A DNA stretch of 10,454 nucleotides, taken from the NCBI GenBank assembly GCA_937998045.1, contig CALKVG010000208.1:1-10454 (forward strand). Reading direction: 5' to 3'. This stretch comes from an uncultured Myxococcales bacterium. GTDB taxonomy: Bacteria; Myxococcota_A; Polyangia; Polyangiales; Polyangiaceae. The translations under genes and the position numbers were made by a program. The notes beneath the pieces were generated by a model. That model did not search any database, was not told the origin of the DNA, and saw only the letters and a program-made list of their open reading frames with translations. Below, one piece after another: positions 1-6,959 of this stretch; position 1 is the stretch's first letter, and each line of letters starts with the position of its first letter.

Positions 1-62
1 GCGACTGGTAGTTGCCCTCGGCCTCCCCCCGGAGACGAAGGCCGAGGGCAACTACCAGTCGC
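1..62. repeat. Perfect 24-bp inverted repeat at window edge
   Basis: Positions 1-24 are the exact reverse complement of 39-62, with a 14-base loop (25-38). The right arm reads naturally as part of the downstream protein (AEGNYQSPV). The left arm is its mirror image and still happens to be open in frame. A perfect hairpin starting at base 1 is typical of a fold-back or chimeric read at a contig end. A real terminator would not be expected inside an open reading frame. The repeat might extend upstream if the window was cut from a longer contig. Confidence 0.9.
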
Positions 63-1600
63 CGGTCTCCACCGGCCAGATCGTCTGGATCGCGAACCCG
101 ACCAGCGGCCGCGTCGCCTACATCGACGCGAAGTCGTTCTCTGTACAGACCGTCGAGGCGGGCAACGGCCCGACGTACCTCGCTGCGGTGCCCGATCCGC
201 ACGACGACGTGGCCATCGTGCTCAACGTGCTCTCGCAGAACGCGACGCTGCTGCGCGACCACCAGGGGGTGCTGTCCACGCAGACGTTTCCCTCGACGTC
301 GAGCGCCAACTCGTGGGCGGTCTCCGCGTCCGGCCGGTGGGCAGTCGCGTGGACAAACGCGACGCTCATCACGAACGCCGACCCGACGCAGGGCTTTCAG
401 GACATGGCCGTCCTCGACCTGTCGGGGGCGCGCCCGCCCACGGTGCTCTCGGTCGGGTACCGGCCCTCGCAGGTGGCGTTCTCCGGCGACGGCTCGCGTG
501 CGTTCGCCGTGACGCAGGACGGCATCTCGGTCGTCGACCTCCTCGGCGGCGCCCAGCCCACGGTCACCGCCAACTTCGCGCTGCCCGCGCCCCTGCCCCC
601 GTCGGCGAGCGCAGATGCCGCGACCCCGGATGCCGCGGCGACCGACGGCGCCGCCGACGACGCGCCGGCCGAGTCTTCGCCGCCGGCCGAGGCGACCGCC
701 CCGCCGTTTCCGACGCCCCCTACGCCCGCCGGCACGCCGGACGTCTCGTTCACGCCGGACGGCTCGTACGCGCTCGTTCGTCTCGATGGCTCCCGCGCCA
801 TCACGGTCGTCGCGCTCAAGGACGGCTCGACGACCACCGTGGCCCTCCCCTCCCCGGCCACCGACCTCACCGTCTCGTCCGCCGGAGACTTCGCGGTCGC
901 GGTGATGCGCGACATCGCCACCGTCGCCGTCCTTCCCCTGCCCGGCATCGTGGGCAGCCCCGCCTCGTTCACGACGACGACCATCGCGGGCGAGACGATC
1001 GGCCGCGCGATCGTCACGCCGGCAGGCAAGTCGGTCCTGCTCTTCACGACCGCGGCGCCCGTCGATCGGATGACCGTCCTCACGCTCGTTCCGACGCCGA
1101 CCTTCCGCACAATCGCACTGCACGCGCCGGTGCTCGCGGTCTTCCCCACCAACGACGCACAGAACGCCGTCGTTCTGCATCAGGTGACCGCCGACCCGAC
1201 CTCCGGCGTCGAAGGAGCCTTCAGCATCGTGCCCATCGCGGCCGACCTGCCCGCCAAGATCGTCGGCGTCCCGGCGCCCCCCACCGCCGTCGCCCTCGCG
1301 CCGACGAGCGACCGCGCCATCGTGTCGGTCCGCGACGACACTTCCATGACCTACGGCCTGTACCTGGGCATGATGCCGTCGCTCCAGGTCGTCTCCTACC
1401 CGCTGAGCAGCCCGCCGATCGCGGTCGGCATCGCCCAGCTGGCCCACCGCGGCTACGTCGCGCAGGACTACTCCGAGGGGCGCATCACCTTCGTGGACCT
1501 TGCGGCGGACGGCTGCGATGCGTCGTCCGCCTGCACCTCGGTGCGGACCATCACCGGCTTCGAGCTCGGCGCGCGCGTCGTCAACGGGAGCAACCCATGA
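2..1600 (+). CDS. Beta-propeller repeat protein, 5' partial
   Basis: This frame is open from the window edge to TGA at 1598-1600 (532 residues visible), so the true start lies upstream. Blade-like units recur: WIANPTSGRVAYIDAKSF near the start, FTPDGSYALVRLDG in the middle and EGRITFVDLAADG near the end. Each has the hydrophobic-strand, PDG-turn pattern of YVTN/WD40-like propellers. An Ala/Pro/Asp/Ser-rich low-complexity stretch (about 584-740) separates two blades and looks like a flexible linker. The protein probably acts in the envelope as a scaffold or binding surface, because its operon partners carry export signals; its own signal is not in the window. The next gene starts inside its stop codon (ATGA). 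The first eight or so codons lie in the suspicious inverted repeat and may not be genuine. The family fold is fairly clear, but the function is unknown. Confidence 0.85.
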   Translation, partial: RLVVALGLPPETKAEGNYQSPVSTGQIVWIANPTSGRVAYIDAKSFSVQTVEAGNGPTYLAAVPDPHDDVAIVLNVLSQNATLLRDHQGVLSTQTFPSTSSANSWAVSASGRWAVAWTNATLITNADPTQGFQDMAVLDLSGARPPTVLSVGYRPSQVAFSGDGSRAFAVTQDGISVVDLLGGAQPTVTANFALPAPLPPSASADAATPDAAATDGAADDAPAESSPPAEATAPPFPTPPTPAGTPDVSFTPDGSYALVRLDGSRAITVVALKDGSTTTVALPSPATDLTVSSAGDFAVAVMRDIATVAVLPLPGIVGSPASFTTTTIAGETIGRAIVTPAGKSVLLFTTAAPVDRMTVLTLVPTPTFRTIALHAPVLAVFPTNDAQNAVVLHQVTADPTSGVEGAFSIVPIAADLPAKIVGVPAPPTAVALAPTSDRAIVSVRDDTSMTYGLYLGMMPSLQVVSYPLSSPPIAVGIAQLAHRGYVAQDYSEGRITFVDLAADGCDASSACTSVRTITGFELGARVVNGSNP

Positions 1601-3255
1601 ACTCTTCGCGTCTCGGCTTCTTCGGCGTGGCGGCGGCGTGCGCACTGTCCGCGGGCGGGTGCGCCGGCCGATCCCCCTACTGGGACCAGCCCATCGACGC
1701 CTCCGGGACTCCCTATGCCCTGGCCAGGGGAGTCGTCGTCGTCGACGACGCCGATCACCGGGCCGTCGTCCTCACCGGCGCGACCGACCAGGGCCTGTCG
1801 CGGCAAGCGCTCTCGATCGGCCACCACTTCGCGAGCGCGGCGAGCTCGCCCGACGGGAGCACTCTCTTCGTGCTTTCGGCCGGCGACTGGCCCCGGCAGT
1901 CGCAGAGCGACGAGCTGCCCTCCCTCACCGTCATCGCCGTCGACGGCGGCTTCCACGCCACCGAGACGCGCTACACGATGAGCGAGCCCCTGGCGAACCT
2001 CGCGATCGATTCCCAGGGCAAATACGTCGTGGCGTATCAGGGGTCGGGGTCGACCGCCTCGTTCGCGCAGAACCCGAACGAGGTCGTCATCTTCGATCTG
2101 ACCCGGCCGGCCAGCCTCTCGCCGGGGTCGACGGCCAACCCGCCGAACCCGGTCGCGCGCACCATCCGCAGCTTCGGCGGGAGCCCGCAGCGCCTCACCT
2201 TCAGCCCCACGCTGAACCTGCCGGCGAACGCCGCCGCGGCCGGCGTCACCGCGACCCCGCGGCGGCTGCTCGCCATCGAGACGCAGCTCGACGTCACGCT
2301 CCTCGATCTGGACCACGCCTTCGACGTCCCCACGCCGCGTCCGGAGATCACGGTGCGCCTGACGAGCGGCGCCAACGCGCAGACGGTCTCGCCCGCCGGC
2401 CTCGTCATCGACAGCAACCCGGACGACGGGCGCATCGCCTTGCGCACGCAGAACGACAGCAACGTGTACACACTGCAGCTGCTGCCGTCGGCGGCCGGCT
2501 CGCCGAACGACTTCAATCCCAGCATCAACCTCACCGACGTGGGAGGCATCCCCTCGGACATCGCCTTCGTGCGCACCGATCAGGGCCTGCGCGTGGCCGC
2601 GCTCGTCCCGACGACGTCCGCCGCCGTCCTGGTCGAGCCCGACACGAGCGCGACGACCAAGGTCGCCCTGCCCTCGGCGTACTCGAACCTGTCGCTCGTG
2701 ACCAACGTCGTCGCCGGCCCCACCTCCAACACGGACGTCGCCCTGCTCTGGAATACCGGCAGCGGCGTGGCCTCGGGCGTCGCGCTGTGGGCCCTCGGGG
2801 TCACCGTCGGCCAGCCCTACCGGAGCATCGAGGTGCTCCAGATCAGCGACGCGATCCGCGACGTGAGCGACGTCCCGTCGCCCAACGATCGCCTGAAGAT
2901 CCTGCAGACCATGAACGGGGGCGACTTCTTCGTCCTCGACCTGGTGCAGCGGACGGCGGCGCCCCTTCACACGACGAGCGCGGCGAGCCTCGCGGTCGCG
3001 CCCGACGGCCAGCGCCTCTGGGCGTTCGCCGACGGTGGGACCGACCTCGCGTCGATCGATCTGGCGACGCTCAATCCGATCCCCCTGACGACGAACCTGC
3101 CCATCTCCGCGGTGTTCGACGTCGCCCGCCCGGGCGGCCGCGCGCTCATCGCCGTCCACGCGCGGGGCGCGCTGGGGGCCACGGTGTTCGACGCGCTCAA
3201 CCCCGACACCGCCACGTCCCGTTGGATCCCTGCGCTTCTCCTGGAGGGCCCGTGA
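1597..3255 (+). CDS. Beta-propeller lipoprotein candidate
   Basis: 552 aa. The ATG at 1597 is chosen because it overlaps the previous stop (ATGA), has GGGAG at 1586-1590 six bases upstream, and opens a classical export signal: MNSSR, a hydrophobic stretch, then SAGGC. The Cys at residue 22 is a plausible lipidation site, although Ala at -3 is not the preferred residue. The mature part has repeated propeller-like blades (SSPDGSTLFVLSAGD near residue 90, APDGQRLWAFADGG near residue 470) and resembles the upstream product in style, suggesting duplication. It is expected at the outer membrane or cell surface. No catalytic motif is visible. It is translationally coupled on both sides, so the three products are probably made together. 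Confidence 0.85.
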   Translation: MNSSRLGFFGVAAACALSAGGCAGRSPYWDQPIDASGTPYALARGVVVVDDADHRAVVLTGATDQGLSRQALSIGHHFASAASSPDGSTLFVLSAGDWPRQSQSDELPSLTVIAVDGGFHATETRYTMSEPLANLAIDSQGKYVVAYQGSGSTASFAQNPNEVVIFDLTRPASLSPGSTANPPNPVARTIRSFGGSPQRLTFSPTLNLPANAAAAGVTATPRRLLAIETQLDVTLLDLDHAFDVPTPRPEITVRLTSGANAQTVSPAGLVIDSNPDDGRIALRTQNDSNVYTLQLLPSAAGSPNDFNPSINLTDVGGIPSDIAFVRTDQGLRVAALVPTTSAAVLVEPDTSATTKVALPSAYSNLSLVTNVVAGPTSNTDVALLWNTGSGVASGVALWALGVTVGQPYRSIEVLQISDAIRDVSDVPSPNDRLKILQTMNGGDFFVLDLVQRTAAPLHTTSAASLAVAPDGQRLWAFADGGTDLASIDLATLNPIPLTTNLPISAVFDVARPGGRALIAVHARGALGATVFDALNPDTATSRWIPALLLEGP

Positions 3256-3986
3256 AAACCATCCTTCCCTTGCTCATGCTCCTGGCCATGACCTCGTCGG
3301 CGTCGGTCGCGCTCGCGCAGAGCGCGACCGCGCAGGGGGAGGCGGCGCCCTCGGGCGGCGTCGACCATCGCGAGGCGATGTGGCGCGTCGGGATGGGCTA
3401 CCGCGGTTCGTTCGTCACGAACGCCGGGTACAACCCCTTCTCGCGGGACGACTACTTCTCGCAGTTCTCTTCGGAGGCGACGCGCGCGCTCTGGGGCGGC
3501 GCCATCGGTGGCCTCCACGTGTCCTTCGCGACCGGGATCGCCTGGGACTACGGGGAAAGCAGCGCGAGCGCTCGCGGCGACGCCGCGTCGCTGTCGATGC
3601 ACCGGCTCACGGTGCCGCTCGAGGGGCGCATGCACTTCGGCTCCTGGGGATACGCGTTCGTGCGCCTGGCGCCCGGCGTCGCTTACCAGCGCGCCAAGGT
3701 CGAAGACGCTTCCTCGCCCTCGCCTCTCTTCAAGGAACGCTGGCTGTTCGCCAGCGACGCGAGCGCGGGCTACGCGTGGCTCGTCTGGCCTCGCGAGCAG
3801 CCCTCGGAGACGAAGGCTCGCCTGTGGCTGCAGAGCGACGTCGGCTATGGGTTGGTCGCCGCCGAGCACCTATCGCTCGCGCCGGACCTTCCGTCGTCCG
3901 ATCCGCGACGCGTTGCCGGGGTGGACCTGGGGACGCTGGCGATGCAGGGAGCGTTCTTCCGGGTGATGGCGGCGGCCAGCTTCTAG
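3252..3986 (+). CDS. Putative outer-membrane beta-barrel protein
   Basis: 244 aa. The GTG at 3252 overlaps the preceding stop (GTGA), and GGAGGG at 3243-3248 lies just upstream. An N-terminal Sec signal is obvious: MKTILPLLMLLAMTSS followed by ASVALA, with likely cleavage before Gln23. The mature chain has many short alternating strands rich in aromatic and glycine residues (WRVGMGYRGSF, GSWGYAFVRLAPGVAY, RLWLQSDVGYGLV) and ends in Phe (RVMAAASF). A C-terminal aromatic residue is the usual outer-membrane insertion signature. It probably forms a small 8- to 10-stranded barrel that anchors or partners the two propeller proteins encoded upstream. No specific family is recognised; the barrel call rests on strand pattern, signal peptide and terminal Phe. 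Confidence 0.8.
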   Translation: MKTILPLLMLLAMTSSASVALAQSATAQGEAAPSGGVDHREAMWRVGMGYRGSFVTNAGYNPFSRDDYFSQFSSEATRALWGGAIGGLHVSFATGIAWDYGESSASARGDAASLSMHRLTVPLEGRMHFGSWGYAFVRLAPGVAYQRAKVEDASSPSPLFKERWLFASDASAGYAWLVWPREQPSETKARLWLQSDVGYGLVAAEHLSLAPDLPSSDPRRVAGVDLGTLAMQGAFFRVMAAASF

Positions 3987-4017
3987 AACGGCTGCCCGTC
4001 CGTAGCCCTTGGATTGG

Positions 4018-4054
4018 GCGCCCAGCTCAGCTGGATCGACGGCCTCCGGGGCCG
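4018..4054 (+). pseudogene. 5'-half tRNA-Arg copy (pseudo-tRNA)
   Basis: The stretch repeats the 5' half of the intact tRNA-Arg about 94 bp downstream: GCGCCC, then AGCTCAGCTGGAT, then CGACGGCCTCCGG and GCCG. Bases are missing after the acceptor stem and in the D-arm, and G replaces A at the end of the anticodon loop. After 4054 the similarity stops and no T-arm can be found, so it cannot fold as a tRNA. It may be a scar of an earlier integration or duplication at this locus. Confidence 0.75.
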
Positions 4055-4111
4055 AACCTCGGTCTCCAGTTCCCTTCCGAGCCAGGGTCCCGTAGATTCC
4101 CCTGCCACCAC

Positions 4112-4185
4112 GCGCCCATAGCTCAGCTGGATAGAGCGACGGCCTCCGGAGCCGTAGGTCGCAAGTTCGAATCTTGCTGGGCGCG
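4112..4185 (+). tRNA. tRNA-Arg (CCG anticodon)
   Basis: The full cloverleaf can be read. Acceptor GCGCCCA (4112-4118) pairs with TGGGCGC (4178-4184). The D-stem is GCTC/GAGC. The anticodon stem ACGGC/GCCGT encloses loop CTCCGGA with anticodon CCG (4146-4148). The variable loop is AGGTC. The T-stem GCAAG/CTTGC encloses loop TTCGAAT, and the discriminator is G. CCA is not encoded. It would read the CGG arginine codon. The gene is the attachment site of the element downstream: its 3' part is duplicated at 8936-8979, and the integrase gene on the other strand overlaps 4123-4185. No clear promoter is seen in the short space upstream. Confidence 0.97.
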
Positions 4186-5478
4186 CTGAAATTCTTCGGG
4201 TTTGTGATCCGTCATGGGGTCAATCGTCACGGGCGCTGACGATTGTACCGCCAAAACGGACGGAAGAGGCGGCAAGGCAGCCTCCGGGATCGTCCGCATC
4301 GACCGCGTGTTCATCACGTAGCGCATGTGCGTCTTGGCATCGGAGTGCGCCGCCAGAGCCATGGCCTTCTGCACGTTGACGCCGGCCTCGGCGAGCGCGG
4401 TGTTGAACGCGCGCCGGAACGAGTGGAAGTCGACGGGCTTGGTGGTTGCCGTCTCAAAGAAGAGCGGATCGCCCGGGTTGGCCGCGAGCTTCGTCCGCGT
4501 CGGGCCGCGACCCAAGTCGGTGCGCGTCCCCTGCCCTGCCGCCGGCGCTTCGATCGGCGGCAAACGATGCACGCCCGCGACCAGGAGCGCGGCACGAAGC
4601 CGATCGGCGAACGTGTAGCCACGCGGCGACTGGAAGGAGCCCGCCCTAGGCCCTCGGCGCACCGGGAAGACGGGCCCACTCGCCGGCTTGCCCGCTCGCT
4701 CCCACCATGCCCGAAGAAAGGGTCCGAGGACCGAGGGGATGGCCAGCACCTGAGGCGCGCCCCGCTTCGTGCGAGGGATCACGCACTCGGCGAAGTCGAC
4801 GACGTCGATCATCGTCCAGTCCCAGCGAAGCAGATCGCGCGTGCGCATGCCGCCCTCGCAGCGGGCCGCAAGGGCTGCCATCCGTAGCTCCAGGTCCACG
4901 TTGGGACACGCGACGAAGCGGTGGAACTCGTCGTCGGTGAGGATCATGCGCTCTTTGCGCATCTCGCGGATCGCCGGCGCCCGGACACGGGCGACGGGGT
5001 TCGACTCGAGAAGCTCGTCCCTCCAGGCCGCGTCGAACAGGCGGAACATGACGCCGCGTACGTGCTCGATGGTCTGGCGGCTGTATCGCATCCGCGCTCC
5101 CGCGGCGGCAGCGCTGGGAGGGGTGCGCGGCTTGACGAGCATGTGCTCGAGGATGGCGCGGATGTGCGTCGAGCGAACATCGGCAAGCAGCATCGGGCCG
5201 ATGGACGGCAGCACGTGCTGCTCGAGATTGCGCCGCTCGTCGGGCGCGCTCTCGAGCCCTCGGGCCCCGCGTTTCTCCAGCCACCCCTGGGCGTACTCCC
5301 GGACCGTGTCGCAACAGAGCGCTTCCGGGGCACCTCCGCCGGCGACAAGATTTTGCAGGCGGCGCTTGGCCAGGCCGTCGTCTCGGGTGCCGAGCGAGTA
5401 AAGTGGGCGACGGGTCGAGCCGTCCTTGCCCGTCCGCGTGATGCGGGCCTTCCAGATCCCGTCTCGCCCGGGGGGCAC
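4123..5478 (-). CDS. int: Tyrosine recombinase / integrase (integrated, short-tail form)
   Basis: 451 aa. It catalyses site-specific strand exchange between the element and tRNA-Arg. An N-terminal arm-binding-like segment (residues 1-50, IWKARITRTGKDGSTRR) is followed by a core-binding helical domain (about 55-160) and a catalytic domain (about 175-395). All catalytic residues can be placed: Arg212 in GGMRTRDLL, Lys238 in PRTKRGAP, His352 and Arg355 in FHSFRRAF, His378 in ALAAHSD and Tyr387 in THMRYV. The gap between Lys238 and His352 is long for the family and carries an extra Gly/Pro/Arg-rich insert. The start is GTG at 5478, since an in-frame TAG lies 11 codons upstream. The last residues (RAQQDSNLRPTAPEAVALSS) are encoded by the antisense of the tRNA and stop within its D-loop. 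The core frame continues into 8944-8586 at the other att site, so this C-terminus is probably specific to the integrated state. Confidence 0.93.
   Translation of the reverse strand: MPPGRDGIWKARITRTGKDGSTRRPLYSLGTRDDGLAKRRLQNLVAGGGAPEALCCDTVREYAQGWLEKRGARGLESAPDERRNLEQHVLPSIGPMLLADVRSTHIRAILEHMLVKPRTPPSAAAAGARMRYSRQTIEHVRGVMFRLFDAAWRDELLESNPVARVRAPAIREMRKERMILTDDEFHRFVACPNVDLELRMAALAARCEGGMRTRDLLRWDWTMIDVVDFAECVIPRTKRGAPQVLAIPSVLGPFLRAWWERAGKPASGPVFPVRRGPRAGSFQSPRGYTFADRLRAALLVAGVHRLPPIEAPAAGQGTRTDLGRGPTRTKLAANPGDPLFFETATTKPVDFHSFRRAFNTALAEAGVNVQKAMALAAHSDAKTHMRYVMNTRSMRTIPEAALPPLPSVLAVQSSAPVTIDPMTDHKPEEFQRAQQDSNLRPTAPEAVALSS
4143..4186 (+). repeat. attL-side direct repeat (in tRNA-Arg)
   Basis: 44 bp from the anticodon loop to just past the tRNA 3' end, matching 8936-8979 at 43 of 44 positions. 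The only mismatch is at 4151 (G here, A at 8944), so 4152-4186 is a perfect 35-bp block. Identity ends sharply at both sides (4142 and 4187). Confidence 0.92.
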
Positions 5479-5508
5479 CAGCGTGCCCGTGCGTTCGCTC
5501 TCGGATGC

Positions 5509-5664
5509 CTATTCCGCCGAATGCACGTCGACTGGCAGTGGGCCACCGATGAACTCTACGATCGACTTTGGTGTCACTGTTTTCGGGCCGCCGCCGTGGA
5601 TGCACAGGACAGCCAAGATCAGGCCTCCAAGTGCAATCATGCCGGGACAAGCGGGGATACTCAT
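5509..5664 (-). CDS. Possible small membrane protein upstream of int
   Basis: 51 aa from the ATG at 5664, preceded by a GGAAG-like ribosome site; the frame is open back to another ATG at 5790 (93 aa). A hydrophobic stretch, PGMIALGGLILAVLCIHGGG, could span the membrane. It ends 30 bases before the integrase GTG on the same strand, so it could be co-transcribed with int. Recombination directionality factors often sit there, but this product is not helix-turn-helix-like and I do not recognise it. An opposite-strand frame covers the same bases and is equally open, so this call is weak. Confidence 0.33.
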   Translation of the reverse strand: MSIPACPGMIALGGLILAVLCIHGGGPKTVTPKSIVEFIGGPLPVDVHSAE

Positions 5665-5917
5665 GTCCGCTTCCGTCACGATCATCGCGGATGCGGCGGA
5701 CGGTGGCAGTCTGGTGTGGGTAACCCGCTCGACGTGTACGCTCGACATTGCGAGCAATGCGTGTTCGGAGCAGCACCCAAACGTGGTCATCAGCGGGACG
5801 GGCCACTGTCCTGATCCTGCCGCGCCCTACCGCACCAACCCGACTGAGCCTGACGTAATGATCGGAGACTTCTGGTTCGTGACCATTTATCAGTCGGGGA
5901 CGGTGCGAGATCAGTAG
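5663..5917 (+). CDS. Possible small Cys-containing protein (antisense alternative)
   Basis: 84 aa from ATG 5663 to TAG 5917; the frame is open further upstream into the integrase start region. The product has three Cys in its middle (STCTLDIASNAC, GTGHCPDP) and a C-terminal strand-like segment (DFWFVTIYQSGT). There is no signal peptide and no convincing ribosome site. It overlaps the small minus-strand ORF completely, and at most one of the two is likely to be real. Unrecognised; listed so that the bases are accounted for. Confidence 0.28.
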   Translation: MSASVTIIADAADGGSLVWVTRSTCTLDIASNACSEQHPNVVISGTGHCPDPAAPYRTNPTEPDVMIGDFWFVTIYQSGTVRDQ

Positions 5918-5950
5918 ATGCACGCGTAAAGCAGCAACATCTTTGTCGCA

Positions 5951-6391
5951 TCAATCGCCGACAGCTACGTCGCGTCCGGCGTCGCTGCACGTTGAAGTGG
6001 GGTTGCCGACAGCAAATGTGGACGGCGTCGGTACGGTGTAGAGCGGGCAACTGCAACCAGGCGTTAGGCTATCCGTCTGGCTGCCGAAGCCAATGTCTGC
6101 CGAGTAGGTAAACCCGTTCGCGAACATCAGGGTTACGTGGCATTGGCCAGCGCTGGGGCTGCGGATGGCCAGTTCCATATCCGTAGCCCCGAAGACGTAG
6201 TTTGAGGGGCTAGAGTCTGCGACAGCGCATGGGCCCGATAGAGCAACGCTGCTAAGGTCGGTTGGGCCACACGAAAGGTGGAATATTGCTGGCTGGTTAA
6301 TCGGGCATGACCCCGGGCAAACGGTCTGACTGCTGCACGCTAAGGCGGGTTCGGTGAGGAGAAAAAGTGGAGCAAAACGGTAAGCCATCAT
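5951..6391 (-). CDS. Secreted Cys-rich protein, possible lipoprotein
   Basis: 146 aa with ATG at 6391 (a second ATG follows at once at 6388). The N-terminus MMAYRFAPLFLLTEPALAC is a short export signal; Cys19 could be lipidated, though ALAC is a poor lipobox and ordinary signal-peptidase cleavage is possible. Nine Cys are spread over the chain (residues 19, 25, 29, 41, 55, 84, 113, 115 and 135), suggesting disulfides outside the cytoplasm. The body is beta-strand-like (PAIFHLSCGPTD, CHVTLMFANGFTYSADIGF), as in small immunoglobulin-like secreted domains. It starts two bases from the end of the truncated TraG frame, so it may borrow upstream transcription. Base composition is lower in GC than in the flanking chromosomal genes. 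The family is not recognised. Confidence 0.68.
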   Translation of the reverse strand: MMAYRFAPLFLLTEPALACSSQTVCPGSCPINQPAIFHLSCGPTDLSSVALSGPCAVADSSPSNYVFGATDMELAIRSPSAGQCHVTLMFANGFTYSADIGFGSQTDSLTPGCSCPLYTVPTPSTFAVGNPTSTCSDAGRDVAVGD

Positions 6392-6392
6392 G

Positions 6393-6959
6393 TCATGAGC
6401 CTAGCACCGCTGGACGAAGTGCCGTGATGCGAGTCTCCTCGCGAGATCCTTGCATAGGCCAGGAGAGCAGCGTCGGGATGACGAGGCCTACGCCCTTGCC
6501 GCTGCGGGTGGGTGCGAAACAGAAGACGTGTTCCGGCCCGTCATGACGCACGAGAGATCCAAGGCGCGCTGCCGTCGTCTTGGTCTTGCCGGAAGAATCG
6601 ACGGTGGTGTGGAATTGCGAATCGTGGGTCTGACAGAGCACGACGCCGGCGTCGCGGACCAGGCCCGCTTTCTTGATCTCGCCGGTCATTGCCCACCGCG
6701 AGCTGCCATGCGCGCTGCTCGCGGCGGTCGTCTTGCGCCGAAGCGCGATCGCGACCGCGAACAAGGAGCCGACGAGCGGACCGGCGAAGGCGATGCCTTG
6801 CACGTTGCGGAAGAGGGCGGGTGCGCGACTGCCGTAGGTGCAGTTCCAGGTGAACCAGGCCCAGGGCGCGTAAACGCGCGCCTCGCCGACCGTGATGGGC
6901 CTTCTCATGCGCCACACGCACGCGAGCGCGCAGCTCGCGCTCGGGCACACGGTCGACAT
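6393..6959 (-). pseudogene. Truncated VirD4/TraG coupling protein (N-terminal fragment)
   Basis: The open frame covers 188 residues, against several hundred in intact type IV coupling proteins. These hexameric ATPases feed DNA to the conjugation channel. Recognisable parts are a hydrophobic segment (about residues 55-73, QGIAFAGPLVGSLFAVAIAL), the HGSSRWA motif (84-90) that follows the membrane anchor in TraG proteins, and the Walker A region FAPTRSGKGVG (148-158, Lys155) running into VIPTLLSWP. Homology stops there, near position 6456; the last 20 residues are unrelated and end at TGA 6393-6395. The Walker B motif and the rest of the ATPase are missing. The start could be ATG 6959 or ATG 6908; the latter shares its CATG with the divergent gene. 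It cannot be a working coupling protein. It is the best evidence that the island descends from a conjugative element. Confidence 0.85.

Noticed and set aside
1468..3159. Long minus-strand open frame opposite the lipoprotein gene
   Set aside because: Its product is Arg/Gly/Asp-rich with no domain, and the plus-strand gene has a signal peptide, ribosome site and coupled start. It is a high-GC shadow frame.
4921..5814. Plus-strand 297-codon frame opposite the integrase
   Set aside because: It lies antisense to an integrase with all catalytic residues; no start signal or domain.
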